Of a stretch of DNA of 64,000 nucleotides, positions 17,074 through 24,600 are shown piece after piece. Every line of letters begins with the position of its first letter. Positions within the stretch are counted from its first letter, which is position 1. This DNA comes from Roseovarius sp. S88 (GTDB lineage: Bacteria > Pseudomonadota > Alphaproteobacteria > Rhodobacterales > Rhodobacteraceae): assembly GCF_037023735.1 (NCBI RefSeq), contig NZ_CP146070.1, positions 1 to 64,000 on the forward strand. Reading direction: 5' to 3'. Under the pieces are notes generated by a model. It worked only from the letters and a program-made list of their open reading frames with translations, had not been told where the DNA came from and made no database searches. The position numbers were made by a program, and so were the translations under genes.

Positions 17074-17646
17074 TCAGATCAACCTGACTTTCGTGCCAAC
17101 GGGCACTCGGTCAAACAATTCTTCAACCTGTTCGTTGTAGAGACCAATACAGCCGTTGGAGGACCGTCGTCCGATCTTGCGCGTGTCCGCCGTGCCATGA
17201 ATTCGGTAATATTGCCAAGACAGGTAGAGCGCACGTGTTCCGAGGGGGTTTTCAGGATCGCCGCCCGGGATCCTTGCCGGCCATTCGGGATTGCGCTCGC
17301 GCATGGACGGGGTTGGCGCCCAACTGGGATTTTTCCGCTTCTCGACGACTTCAGTGTATCCACGCCTCGTCAATTCTTCTGTCATGGGAACGGAAGTTGG
17401 ATAGAGGCGCATTTCGCCATCGGCTGTCCAATGCTGCAGCACTTTCGAGTTGGTGTCAGAGATGATCAAGCCGACACCGAGCGCGTCGAAATGGTCCTGC
17501 CAAGCATGCGTTCGAAAGGACGACACATTGCGGCGCACCGGGTCTGTCGTCTGGGCCCTGACAAGAGAAGGCGCGATCAGCACTATGGCGCCAAGTCCGC
17601 GCGCGAAGCTGCGCCGGGTGAGAGAAGGTCGGTTTCTTGACTGCAT
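17074..17646 (-). CDS. L,D-transpeptidase, YkuD family (third of three)
   Basis: A 190-aa exported YkuD enzyme. A twin-arginine-like signal (LTRRSFARGLGAIVL) is followed by the core with YYRIHGTADTRKIG and SSNGCIGLYNE, which hold the catalytic His and Cys. It lies between the two-component system and copC, all on the minus strand. A possible response-regulator box stands at 17726-17744, between the kinase stop and this start. It is the third such enzyme within 17 kb, all next to metal-resistance genes. Confidence 0.88.
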   Translation of the reverse strand: MQSRNRPSLTRRSFARGLGAIVLIAPSLVRAQTTDPVRRNVSSFRTHAWQDHFDALGVGLIISDTNSKVLQHWTADGEMRLYPTSVPMTEELTRRGYTEVVEKRKNPSWAPTPSMRERNPEWPARIPGGDPENPLGTRALYLSWQYYRIHGTADTRKIGRRSSNGCIGLYNEQVEELFDRVPVGTKVRLI

Positions 17647-17725
17647 GGGCCTGCCTCGTTTCCATGTCGAACGCTTTGTTTTCTATCGAAGATCAGGTAG
17701 CAACGGAACGCAGGAAGGCCCGGAA

Positions 17726-17744
17726 TTTTGTAAGGTTATGTATC
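17726..17744 (-). promoter_or_regulatory. Putative response-regulator box upstream of the third L,D-transpeptidase
   Basis: The + strand reads TTTTGTAAGGTTATGTATC. The half-sites TTTGTAA and ATGTATC of the 5923 and 12578 boxes occur here in swapped order with a 4-nt gap, the same arrangement as at 20060-20077. It lies 80-98 nt upstream of the L,D-transpeptidase start. Confidence 0.4.
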
Positions 17745-17767
17745 AACCCGCCGGTTGGACGGCGGCG

Positions 17768-19219
17768 CTACACCTTTTTGGTCCGAGCCGAAAACCCGGT
17801 TTCGGCGCGTGCTTCCGGATGCTCTGACAAAGATGTCATTGCAGCTTGATGCGCAGTCACGGGCAAAACAATGCGTGCACAGAGCCCACCCTCCGCGCGG
17901 TTCGACAGGGTGATCGTGCCACCGTGTTGCAAAACGATGCTGCGGGCGATTGAAAGGCCCAGCCCATGGCCTCCAGTTTCGCGGGAGCGCGATCCCTCAA
18001 GGCGCAGGAAGGGCTGGAAGACATCGCGCAACCGGTCATCGGGGATCCCCGGCCCATCGTCCTCGACCAAAATCTCGATGTTCTCGTCAGAGACGCCCCA
18101 GGTCAGGGTCGGGTTGCGCCCATAGCGCCCCGCGTTGTCGATGAGATTGCGCAAAGCACGGCGCAGCGCCTTGGGCTTTATCTGCACCATTGCCTCGGGT
18201 CCCGGGCGCACGTCCAACGCACCGTGGGTTGCGTCCCGAATGTTGGTCAGGAACGCGCCAATCTCGGTCCGTTGCAGGGCCTCGTCCTGTCCCACACCGC
18301 GCGCATAGGCCAGCGTGGCTTCCACCATATCCTGCATCTCGTCGAGAGAGGCCGTGATGCCGGTCTTGGTCTCCGCATCCTCCACCATCTCGGCATGAAC
18401 CCTGAGCGCGGTGAGTGGCGATCTCAAGTCATGAGCCAGGGCGGCCAGCATTTGCGTCCTGTCCGTGACGAAGCGAGCCAGGCGCGTTTGCATGTCATTG
18501 AAGGCCGTCGTCAGGTTCCGCACTTCATTTGGGCCGACCGGCGTGAGGGGTCCCTGCCCGCCACCGCGCCCGAACTCCTCGGCTGCCCCGGCGAGATCAT
18601 TCAGGGGCCGTGTCAGGCGCGTCAGCAGAAACCAGAAGATCGCTAGCAGCAACACGGCGGCCGTCAAGACGAAAGACAGCGTGGAGGCCCAGGACCATTG
18701 TATCGGCGGCCGCTCGAACCGGGTGGCGACGTTCAGCCATTTGCCCCCGGCAATGGCGATCGAGACCTCCATTTCGAGGGCCGCCAGCGTGCCCTGCATC
18801 ATCTCGGCGTGCATTTCCGCCATTTCCGGAGAGAGGTTCGGCAGCGGCAACAGCCCCTGTTCAATCTCATGCACTTCGACCCGAATATCGCGGGTGTAGC
18901 CATCGTTCAAAAGCGCACGCACGCGCGCTTCTATCGCTCCGTTCTCATCATGGTGGGTGTGCGTAACGGCAGGCGTGTCGCCGAGATCGAAGCGTACAAG
19001 GGGCGAGTTTGCCGCCGCCACAATATCCTCATGCAACGTCGGCGGTGCCTCCTCGATCAGGCGGGCGACGTTTGCCGCGCGTCCGGCTGCCTCGCTGCCG
19101 ATGGCCGCCTGCACGGCAAGCGACCGTTCATCGACGAAAAGCCACAAACCCACGACTTGCGCCACGAACAGGACCACCACCACCAAAAGGGCGATCTGTG
19201 AGCGGAACCCCATTCGCAT
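17768..19219 (-). CDS. Sensor histidine kinase, CusS/CopS-like
   Basis: A 483-aa membrane kinase. Helix 1 covers residues 9-28, a periplasmic domain runs to about 175, helix 2 is about 177-200, then HAMP. The phosphorylated His is at about 263 in LAALAHDLRSPLTAL; N box LRNLIDNAGRYG, G1 DDGPGIPDD and G2 GGHGLGLSIA follow. The periplasmic domain contains clustered His and Met (THTHHDEN, EMAEMHAEMM), good candidates for copper or silver binding. Its ATG shares one base with the stop of the response regulator gene. Confidence 0.92.
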   Translation of the reverse strand: MRMGFRSQIALLVVVVLFVAQVVGLWLFVDERSLAVQAAIGSEAAGRAANVARLIEEAPPTLHEDIVAAANSPLVRFDLGDTPAVTHTHHDENGAIEARVRALLNDGYTRDIRVEVHEIEQGLLPLPNLSPEMAEMHAEMMQGTLAALEMEVSIAIAGGKWLNVATRFERPPIQWSWASTLSFVLTAAVLLLAIFWFLLTRLTRPLNDLAGAAEEFGRGGGQGPLTPVGPNEVRNLTTAFNDMQTRLARFVTDRTQMLAALAHDLRSPLTALRVHAEMVEDAETKTGITASLDEMQDMVEATLAYARGVGQDEALQRTEIGAFLTNIRDATHGALDVRPGPEAMVQIKPKALRRALRNLIDNAGRYGRNPTLTWGVSDENIEILVEDDGPGIPDDRLRDVFQPFLRLEGSRSRETGGHGLGLSIARSIVLQHGGTITLSNRAEGGLCARIVLPVTAHQAAMTSLSEHPEARAETGFSARTKKV

Positions 19220-19947
19220 CAGGCCTCAACCTCCACATCACAGTTCAGGCAATATCCACCATTGCGCACGGTCGATATGATCCGGGGGCGAAGCACATCG
19301 GGTTCGATTTTCCGGCGCAGGCGCGAAACCTGATTGTCGATCGTCCGGTCAAATGGTCCGGCGACACGGCCGGCGCTCAATTCCAGAAGCTCATCCCGGC
19401 CGATCACCGCCCGAGGACGCTCAAGTAAGACCGTCAGCAGCTTTGCTTCGGCCGTGGTCAGTGCATTGACCGTGCCATCGGGGCAAATGACATGGCTGGC
19501 GTCGTGATCGAATGTGATCCCGGCAAATACGGCCCGCTTGCCCGCAAATGTTCCGCCATGGGGTGCATATCCGTCCCCCACACGGCGCAGGATCGCGTTG
19601 ATCCGGGCCAGAAGCTCGCGCGGATTGAAGGGCTTGGCCAGATAGTCATCTGCACCGGTGTCGAGCCCCTTGATCCGAGCGTCATCGTCGCCGAGGGCCG
19701 TCAGCATGAGAATCGGCGTTTTCTGCTGCTCCCTGCGCAGCCGTGCGCAGGCCGCGAGCCCGTCCTCTCCCGGCATCATGATATCGAGCACGATCAGATC
19801 GAATTTGTCCTCGCTCAATCGTGCATCCATCTCGCCCGCACTTTTGGCTCCCGTCGCGCGCAGCCCGTTTTTCTCCAGGTAGCGCGTCACGGAGTGCCGG
19901 ATCTCGGCATGATCATCGACGACCAGAATATGCGCCAATGCCGCCAT
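19219..19947 (-). CDS. OmpR-family response regulator, CusR/CopR-like
   Basis: A 242-aa regulator with a receiver domain (ILVVDDHAEIR, phospho-Asp in LIVLDIMMPGEDG, Lys in YLAKPFNPREL) and a C-terminal winged-helix domain (ELLELSAGRVAG, DNQVSRLRRKIE). The start at 19947 is chosen because the receiver begins there; the frame stays open far upstream but that part is not receiver-like. It should be phosphorylated by the kinase it overlaps. Shared boxes at 5923, 12578, 17726 and 20060 are its suggested targets. Confidence 0.92.
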   Translation of the reverse strand: MAALAHILVVDDHAEIRHSVTRYLEKNGLRATGAKSAGEMDARLSEDKFDLIVLDIMMPGEDGLAACARLRREQQKTPILMLTALGDDDARIKGLDTGADDYLAKPFNPRELLARINAILRRVGDGYAPHGGTFAGKRAVFAGITFDHDASHVICPDGTVNALTTAEAKLLTVLLERPRAVIGRDELLELSAGRVAGPFDRTIDNQVSRLRRKIEPDVLRPRIISTVRNGGYCLNCDVEVEA

Positions 19948-20059
19948 CAGCGTTCGGGTCCCACACATCGGCACGTCTGGCCGATCGGCCCACTGTTCAA
20001 TAGATTGCGTTCCATAACACCCAGAATAGATTGTTCTTTCGGGAAAGACCCGCACCTCG

Positions 20060-20077
20060 TTTGTCGCAATATGTATC
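20060..20077 (-). promoter_or_regulatory. Putative autoregulatory box of the response regulator
   Basis: The + strand reads TTTGTCGCAATATGTATC, the swapped arrangement also seen at 17726-17744 (TTTGT, six bases, ATGTATC). It lies about 115-130 nt upstream of the response regulator start and about 20 nt from the divergent CueR-type promoter at 20095, so both systems could influence the divergent operon. Confidence 0.4.
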
Positions 20078-20094
20078 AATAGACCTGACATGTC

Positions 20095-20125
20095 TTGACC
20101 CTCCAGTAGCTGGAAGCCCCATTTA
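20095..20125 (+). promoter_or_regulatory. CueR-type promoter of the 20133-22703 operon
   Basis: TTGACC at 20095-20100 is followed by the dyad CCTCCAGTAGCTGGAAG (20100-20116), close to the copA operator. The -10 expected after 19 bp is CATTTA (20120-20125), a weak match. Transcription would begin about at 20132, one base before the ATG at 20133, and no Shine-Dalgarno is visible, so the mRNA may be leaderless. Confidence 0.6.
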
Positions 20126-20132
20126 ACCCAGC

Positions 20133-20579
20133 ATGACAAACACACGACCAGACACACCGGGGCAACATCCCGCCCAATCGGTGCACCGGACCATGGCGGC
20201 GCCCGCGTGGATCGGATTTGCGCTTTTTGTGGTCACAATACCCGCCCACTTCCTCCTGGAGCAGGCAGACTCGCTTGCCTTTGCAGCGGTCACACTGGCC
20301 CTGATTGGCGGGGCCTATATCGGGTTCGGTGCCGCCGATGGCCGTCGCTCCGTGTTCTGGTCTGAGCTGGCGGTTGCTCTCGTCTTTGGGGCGGCGGCCG
20401 TAGCGGGTCTCCTTTGGCATTGGGCAGCCTTGCCACTGGGTCTCGCGCTCCATGCGCTGTGGGATCTTGCCCATCACAATGCGGTCCGCCTCGCCCGGGT
20501 CCCACACTGGTACATCCCGTTTTGCGTCGTCTTTGACCTGATGGCGGCAGCCTTTCTTGTGCTGCTCTATACGAGGTAG
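20133..20579 (+). CDS. Four-helix membrane protein (DUF6010-like)
   Basis: A 148-aa hydrophobic protein with about four to five membrane helices. The region LALHALWDLAHHNA with PHWYIPFCVVFDL resembles DUF6010 proteins; histidines and tryptophans in this patch could bind metal or haem, but no function is known to me. It is first in a four-gene operon under a CueR-like promoter, with possible leaderless start. Confidence 0.75.
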   Translation: MTNTRPDTPGQHPAQSVHRTMAAPAWIGFALFVVTIPAHFLLEQADSLAFAAVTLALIGGAYIGFGAADGRRSVFWSELAVALVFGAAAVAGLLWHWAALPLGLALHALWDLAHHNAVRLARVPHWYIPFCVVFDLMAAAFLVLLYTR

Positions 20580-20582
20580 GCC

Positions 20583-21242
20583 ATGGTGCGTGTCGTTGTT
20601 CTTGTCCTTCTGGGGCTCTCGCTTCTCGTGCTTGCGCGTCCGGACCTTGCGGGGCTCAATGCCGATCTGCCGGAGCGCGACGACCTGCGCCTCTGGATCG
20701 AGGCGGCTGGTCTTCTTGGTCCGGTTCTGGTCGTGGCGCTGATGACGCTGGCGATCGTGGCCAGTCCCCTGCCCTCGGCGCCGATCGCGCTGGCTGCCGG
20801 GGCCGCCTATGGTCACACCTACGGAACACTGCTCGTCGTGCTCGGCGCAGAGATCGGAGCGCTTGCCGCGTTTCTGCTCGCGCGCGGGCTGGGGCGCCCT
20901 TTCGTGGAACGCCATGTCGGCGAGACGATCGGACGTGGACTTCTGGGGTCACAGAATACACTGACGTTTCTGGTGTTCGGAAGCCGGCTGCTGCCGTTCC
21001 TGTCCTTCGACATGGTCAGCTACGCGGCGGGGTTAAGTGCCCTGCACCTTTGGCGGTTTGCCCTGGCGACACTCGCGGGGATCATTCCGGCCAGCTTCTT
21101 GCTCGCCCATCTCGGCAGTGAAGCCATGAATGGAAACGTGCAAACCGCCACCTGGACGGCGCTGGCGCTTGGCGCATTTACCGCCCTTTCCGTCCTCTTT
21201 GCGGTCTGGCGCGACCGCCGCACTCCAAAGAAGGAAATCTGA
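20583..21242 (+). CDS. TVP38/TMEM64 (DedA-like) membrane protein
   Basis: A 219-aa inner-membrane protein with about five helices. The SNARE-associated/VTT domain is recognisable from SPLPSAPIALAAGAAYG, GALAAFLLARGLGRP and GSRLLPFLSFDMVSYAAG. The family is linked to lipid scrambling or transport, and members are frequent in mercury and copper clusters, where their role is unclear. GAGGTAGGCC precedes the ATG, 3 nt after the previous stop. Confidence 0.87.
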   Translation: MVRVVVLVLLGLSLLVLARPDLAGLNADLPERDDLRLWIEAAGLLGPVLVVALMTLAIVASPLPSAPIALAAGAAYGHTYGTLLVVLGAEIGALAAFLLARGLGRPFVERHVGETIGRGLLGSQNTLTFLVFGSRLLPFLSFDMVSYAAGLSALHLWRFALATLAGIIPASFLLAHLGSEAMNGNVQTATWTALALGAFTALSVLFAVWRDRRTPKKEI

Positions 21243-21243
21243 C

Positions 21244-22257
21244 ATGGCCACTCATTCACACGCGGGACATATGCCGTCGTCGGGAAAAGCTCTGGTCATA
21301 TCCGCCTGGCTGACCGGCATCTACTTCGTGATCGAACTGGCTGTCGGGCTCTGGACCGGCTCGATCGCGGTGCTGTCAGATGCGTTTCACACCTTGTCCG
21401 CCGTGGGCGGCGTGCTCGTCGCCATCATCGCGCAGCGGATCGCGCGCCGCCCGGCGGATATGGCGCGCAGTTACGGGTGGTATCGCGCCGAGATCATTGG
21501 CGCGCTTGTGAATGGCGGCTTTCTTCTCAGCATGGCGCTTCTGGTGATCTGGATGGGGGCGATGCGGCTCGGAAATCCGATCCATCTGCCCACAGGGCCA
21601 ATGCTCTGGGTGGCCTTCGGTGGCTTGGTCACCGAGGTGATCTCGCTCGGCCTGATGTGGAAATCCAGCCAGGATGATCTGAATGCCCGCGGGGCCCTCT
21701 GGCACATCATCCAGACCTTCGTGGGCAGCCTGTTGATCATCGTGACCGCGCTCGTCATCGAGTTCACTGGATTTCTGGCGATCGACCCGATCCTTGGTAT
21801 GGCCTTCGGGGTCGTGCTCCTCTGGGCCTCGATCGGAGTTATCCGCGAGGCGGTGCATATTCTGTTCGAGGGGACCCCTGAGGACACCGATCTCGAGGCC
21901 GTGACCGCTGATCTGCGCGCGCAGGACGGCATTCTCGATGTTCACCATGTCCACGCCTGGACGCTGACCAGCGGCAAGCATGCTTTCTCGGCCCATCTGC
22001 GCCATGCAGAACCTGCCGATGCCGCGCGCATCCTTGAGACCGCCTATACGCACCTGACCAAGCATCACCGGTTTCACATGGTGACCCTACAGCTTGAAAC
22101 GGATTGCCTCGACGAGCGCCACGCGGACGATTTGGACGTCACGCAATCGATGGGGCCGCAGGCAGAGCTTAATGCACCACCCGCGCACCGCGATCACCTC
22201 GACAGTGCCGCTCCGGATGCTAATCTCGAACACAATTCAAAAGGAAACGACACATGA
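21244..22257 (+). CDS. Cation diffusion facilitator (CzcD/ZitB-like)
   Basis: A 337-aa CDF transporter exchanging Zn2+, Cd2+ or Co2+ for protons. His-rich N terminus (HSHAGHM), six membrane helices, metal site motifs in helix 2 (LSDAFHTL) and helix 5 (HIIQTFVGS, where the usual HxxxD aspartate is not evident), and a cytoplasmic C-terminal domain (HHVHAWTLTSGKHAFSAHL). AAGGAAA precedes the ATG at 21244. The Asp to Thr-Phe-Val change in helix 5 is worth noting, since HxxxD there normally completes the transport site. It overlaps the DUF411 gene by four bases. Confidence 0.88.
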   Translation: MATHSHAGHMPSSGKALVISAWLTGIYFVIELAVGLWTGSIAVLSDAFHTLSAVGGVLVAIIAQRIARRPADMARSYGWYRAEIIGALVNGGFLLSMALLVIWMGAMRLGNPIHLPTGPMLWVAFGGLVTEVISLGLMWKSSQDDLNARGALWHIIQTFVGSLLIIVTALVIEFTGFLAIDPILGMAFGVVLLWASIGVIREAVHILFEGTPEDTDLEAVTADLRAQDGILDVHHVHAWTLTSGKHAFSAHLRHAEPADAARILETAYTHLTKHHRFHMVTLQLETDCLDERHADDLDVTQSMGPQAELNAPPAHRDHLDSAAPDANLEHNSKGNDT

Positions 22258-22703
22258 AACGACGTAGCTTTCTGCTGACCGGCGCTGCCGCCACAATCGC
22301 GCTCCCGGCCATGGCTGATGCCGGGCCCATCCTCAAGGTTGTCAAAACCCCGACCTGCGGATGCTGCACGGCCTGGGTCGATCATGTCCGGCAGGCCGGG
22401 TTTCAGGTCGAGGTCCAGGATGCCGGTCAGGACGCCCTCTATGCGCTGAAAAATAGGCTCCAGATCGCGCCGGAACTGGCCGGGTGCCACACCGCCGTGG
22501 TTGGCGATTACTTCATTGAGGGCCATGTGCCGGCTGAAGACATCGCCCGGCTTCTCTCAGAGCAACCGGCGGCGCGCGGGCTAAGCGTGCCGGGTATGCC
22601 GATGAGTTCCCCTGGCATGGGCGGTCCCGGTGCCGGCGATACGTTTGATACGCTGCTTGTCAGGCCCGATGGCGCGACATCGGTCTTTGCCAGTCATAGC
22701 TAG
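22254..22703 (+). CDS. DUF411 metal-binding protein (CopG-like)
   Basis: A 149-aa exported protein: Tat-like signal (MKRRSFLLTGAAATIALP), then the DUF411 core starting VVKTPTCGCCTAWVDH with the CGCC copper-binding motif (about residues 39-42), a further Cys-His (GCHTAVV) and a Met-rich end (PGMPMSSPGMG). DUF411 proteins are periplasmic copper/silver binders. It overlaps the CDF gene (ATGA) and ends by overlapping the convergent Crp/Fnr gene by four bases. Confidence 0.88.
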   Translation: MKRRSFLLTGAAATIALPAMADAGPILKVVKTPTCGCCTAWVDHVRQAGFQVEVQDAGQDALYALKNRLQIAPELAGCHTAVVGDYFIEGHVPAEDIARLLSEQPAARGLSVPGMPMSSPGMGGPGAGDTFDTLLVRPDGATSVFASHS

Positions 22704-23263
22704 GCCAATCGGTAGGTTCCGCGGGATGGGTTGTTGACCCGACCCGCTTCGACAAGCGCCCGCAGCGCACGGTAGGTCGCCTCATGCGTCAGCTGGAGGC
22801 GCGCGGCAAAGTCGATGACGGTGCCATCCAGAAGACCCGCAACGATCCCCGCCATCACCCGATCCTCGGCGCGTCGGATGCCGACAATTTCCATGACCTG
22901 CCGGTGCGCCTGAACCTGTTGGGCCGCCTGGCGTCCATAGGCCCGCGCAAAGTCCGGGTTCGCGAAGCCGGCGAGAACCGCGGATTTGTCGATCCGGACC
23001 AACTCACCTGCATCCATCACGATGGCATCGCAATGATAGCGCTCCGAAAAGACCGAGGCTTCGGCAAAGCTGGTCCCGGATGTCGCCCGGTGAATGATGA
23101 GCCGCTCGCCATTCGGACCCACCCGTTCGAGATGCACACGCCCGGTCTTCAGCACATAGAGTCCCAGGGTCCGTGCACCCTGTCGAAAGAGCACGTCGCC
23201 AGCCGCAATTGTTTGCGACTGACGCGCAGTTGTCGGGAGAAGGTCGTAGGGCTCTGGCAGCAT
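22700..23263 (-). CDS. Crp/Fnr-family regulator
   Basis: A 187-aa regulator with a cyclic-nucleotide-type sensing beta roll (LFRQGARTLGLYVLKTGRVHLER), a long dimer helix and a C-terminal HTH (LQLTHEATYRALRALVEAGRV). It lacks the N-terminal cysteines of FNR, so it is not an Fe-S oxygen sensor; the signal is unknown. A palindrome of Fnr/Crp type overlaps its start codon (23262-23279), suggesting autorepression. Confidence 0.85.
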   Translation of the reverse strand: MLPEPYDLLPTTARQSQTIAAGDVLFRQGARTLGLYVLKTGRVHLERVGPNGERLIIHRATSGTSFAEASVFSERYHCDAIVMDAGELVRIDKSAVLAGFANPDFARAYGRQAAQQVQAHRQVMEIVGIRRAEDRVMAGIVAGLLDGTVIDFAARLQLTHEATYRALRALVEAGRVNNPSRGTYRLA

Positions 23264-23279
23264 ATGATTGAAATCATAT
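23262..23279. promoter_or_regulatory. Fnr/Crp-type box between divergent genes
   Basis: Sequence ATATGATTGAAATCATAT: two perfect 8-bp arms, with the family core TGAT-N4-ATCA at 23265-23276. It overlaps the ATG of the Crp/Fnr gene at 23263. For the divergent gene at 23340, its centre would be near -41.5 if transcription starts at about 23312, the class II activator position; TGCTAG at 23297-23302 is a possible -10. Confidence 0.65.
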
Positions 23280-23339
23280 TCCAGAGCAGGCCTGCGTGCT
23301 AGGAAAAACGGGTATCGTGCCGTTCAAAAGGATCCTGCC

Positions 23340-23864
23340 ATGCGCCTTGTTGCTCTTCTGCTTGCCCTGTCATTGTCTGGACCCGTCGCGGCCCAGCACA
23401 ACCATTCCGCGACCGGGCATGCGATGCCGGGTCCGCAGGAAACCGGGCAATCAGCCTTTGCCGCCATGGCCGAGATCGTGGCGCTTTTGCGCGCCGATCC
23501 GGACACCGATTGGGCAAAGGTCGATATCGCAGCTCTCAGGCGACATCTCGTGGACATGGAGCTTTTGACGATGGAGGCTGAGGTTACCCGCAGTGTGCGG
23601 CCCGCCGGTATCCGGTTCGAAATCCGGGGGGCACCGCGCGTCCTCGAAGCCATTCGCGTCATGGTGCCTGCCCATGCGCCGTTCCTGGCTGCAGAGACGG
23701 GTTGGGAGGTCACCACAGAGGATCTCGGGGATGGTGTTGCCCTCCTCGTCGATGGCGATTCCGACCAGATACAGGGCCTTGGGTTCTTCGGTCTGATGAC
23801 CATCGGCGCGCATCACCAGGAGCATCACCTCATGATGGCAAAAGGCGCACCGCCCCACCATTGA
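23340..23864 (+). CDS. Exported His/Met-rich protein of unknown function
   Basis: A 174-aa protein with a signal peptide (MRLVALLLALSLSGPVAAQ) and histidine-rich ends: HNHSATGHAM right after cleavage and HHQEHHLMMAKGAPPHH at the C terminus. No family is recognised. The His clusters suggest binding of Cu, Zn or Ni in the periplasm. The chosen ATG at 23340 has AAGGAT upstream; earlier in-frame codons would add residues that are not a signal. It is divergent from the Crp/Fnr gene and probably its target. Confidence 0.7.
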   Translation: MRLVALLLALSLSGPVAAQHNHSATGHAMPGPQETGQSAFAAMAEIVALLRADPDTDWAKVDIAALRRHLVDMELLTMEAEVTRSVRPAGIRFEIRGAPRVLEAIRVMVPAHAPFLAAETGWEVTTEDLGDGVALLVDGDSDQIQGLGFFGLMTIGAHHQEHHLMMAKGAPPHH

Positions 23865-23972
23865 GCCGACGATCGGTCACAGCTTCCCTCCGTCAGCCCC
23901 CGGGTTGCAGACAAAACATTACAATACCCGCGTTGACGTTCCAGGGCGGGAAGGTTGCACATTTGCTATGCA

Positions 23973-24530
23973 ATGGATGTGACTGACGACACTGACCGCA
24001 GGGATTTCCTGTATTATGCCACTGCTGGCGCGGGCGTGGTCGCCTCCGGTGCGGCGCTCTGGCCGCTGATCAATCAAATGAACCCATCGGCGGATGTGCG
24101 CGCCCTGGCGACGATCTCGGTGGATATCTCCGGGCTCGCGGAAGGCACGCAACTGACCGTCAATTGGCGCGGAAAGCCCGTCTTCATTCGCCACCGGACG
24201 CAAGCGGAGATGGCCCAGGCGCGTGAACAGGCGGTCTCCGCCTTGCCGGACACCGATGCGCGCAATCCCAACCTTCCCGGCGAGGCCGCAGCGCGGGATA
24301 AGAACCGCGCCATTCCGGGCCATGACGCCTATCTGGTGATGATCGGTGTCTGCACGCATTTGGGATGTGTCCCGCTAGGCGATGGCGCGGGCGATTTCGG
24401 AGGCTGGTTCTGTCCCTGCCACGGGTCGCATTACGATACTGCGGGTCGTATTCGCAAAGGCCCCGCGCCGGAGAACCTGCACATTCCACCTCTGGCCTTG
24501 TCCGACAGCATGGTGCTGACGCTCGGGTAA
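23973..24530 (+). CDS. petA: Orphan Rieske iron-sulfur subunit (ubiquinol-cytochrome c reductase type)
   Basis: A 185-aa protein with a Tat/membrane anchor ([25 protein letters not shown]) and both [2Fe-2S] ligand boxes, CTHLGC and CPCHGSHYD, as in the Rieske subunit of cytochrome bc1. Cytochrome b and c1 genes do not follow; the next gene is on the other strand. The start is uncertain: ATG 23973, GTG 23979 or TTG 23955, none with a good ribosome-binding site. It may be a spare Rieske protein for copper-damaged bc1, or an electron donor for a different partner. Confidence 0.85.
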   Translation: MDVTDDTDRRDFLYYATAGAGVVASGAALWPLINQMNPSADVRALATISVDISGLAEGTQLTVNWRGKPVFIRHRTQAEMAQAREQAVSALPDTDARNPNLPGEAAARDKNRAIPGHDAYLVMIGVCTHLGCVPLGDGAGDFGGWFCPCHGSHYDTAGRIRKGPAPENLHIPPLALSDSMVLTLG

Positions 24531-24600
24531 CGCACTTCAATGGCTGACCGTATACTTACCGCCTGAATTCAGAGCATAATTCAATTGGTTGCCGATAAGC

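Noticed and set aside
19948..20157. Upstream extension of the response regulator
   Set aside because: The receiver domain begins at 19947; the extension is unlike any receiver and crosses the divergent promoter.
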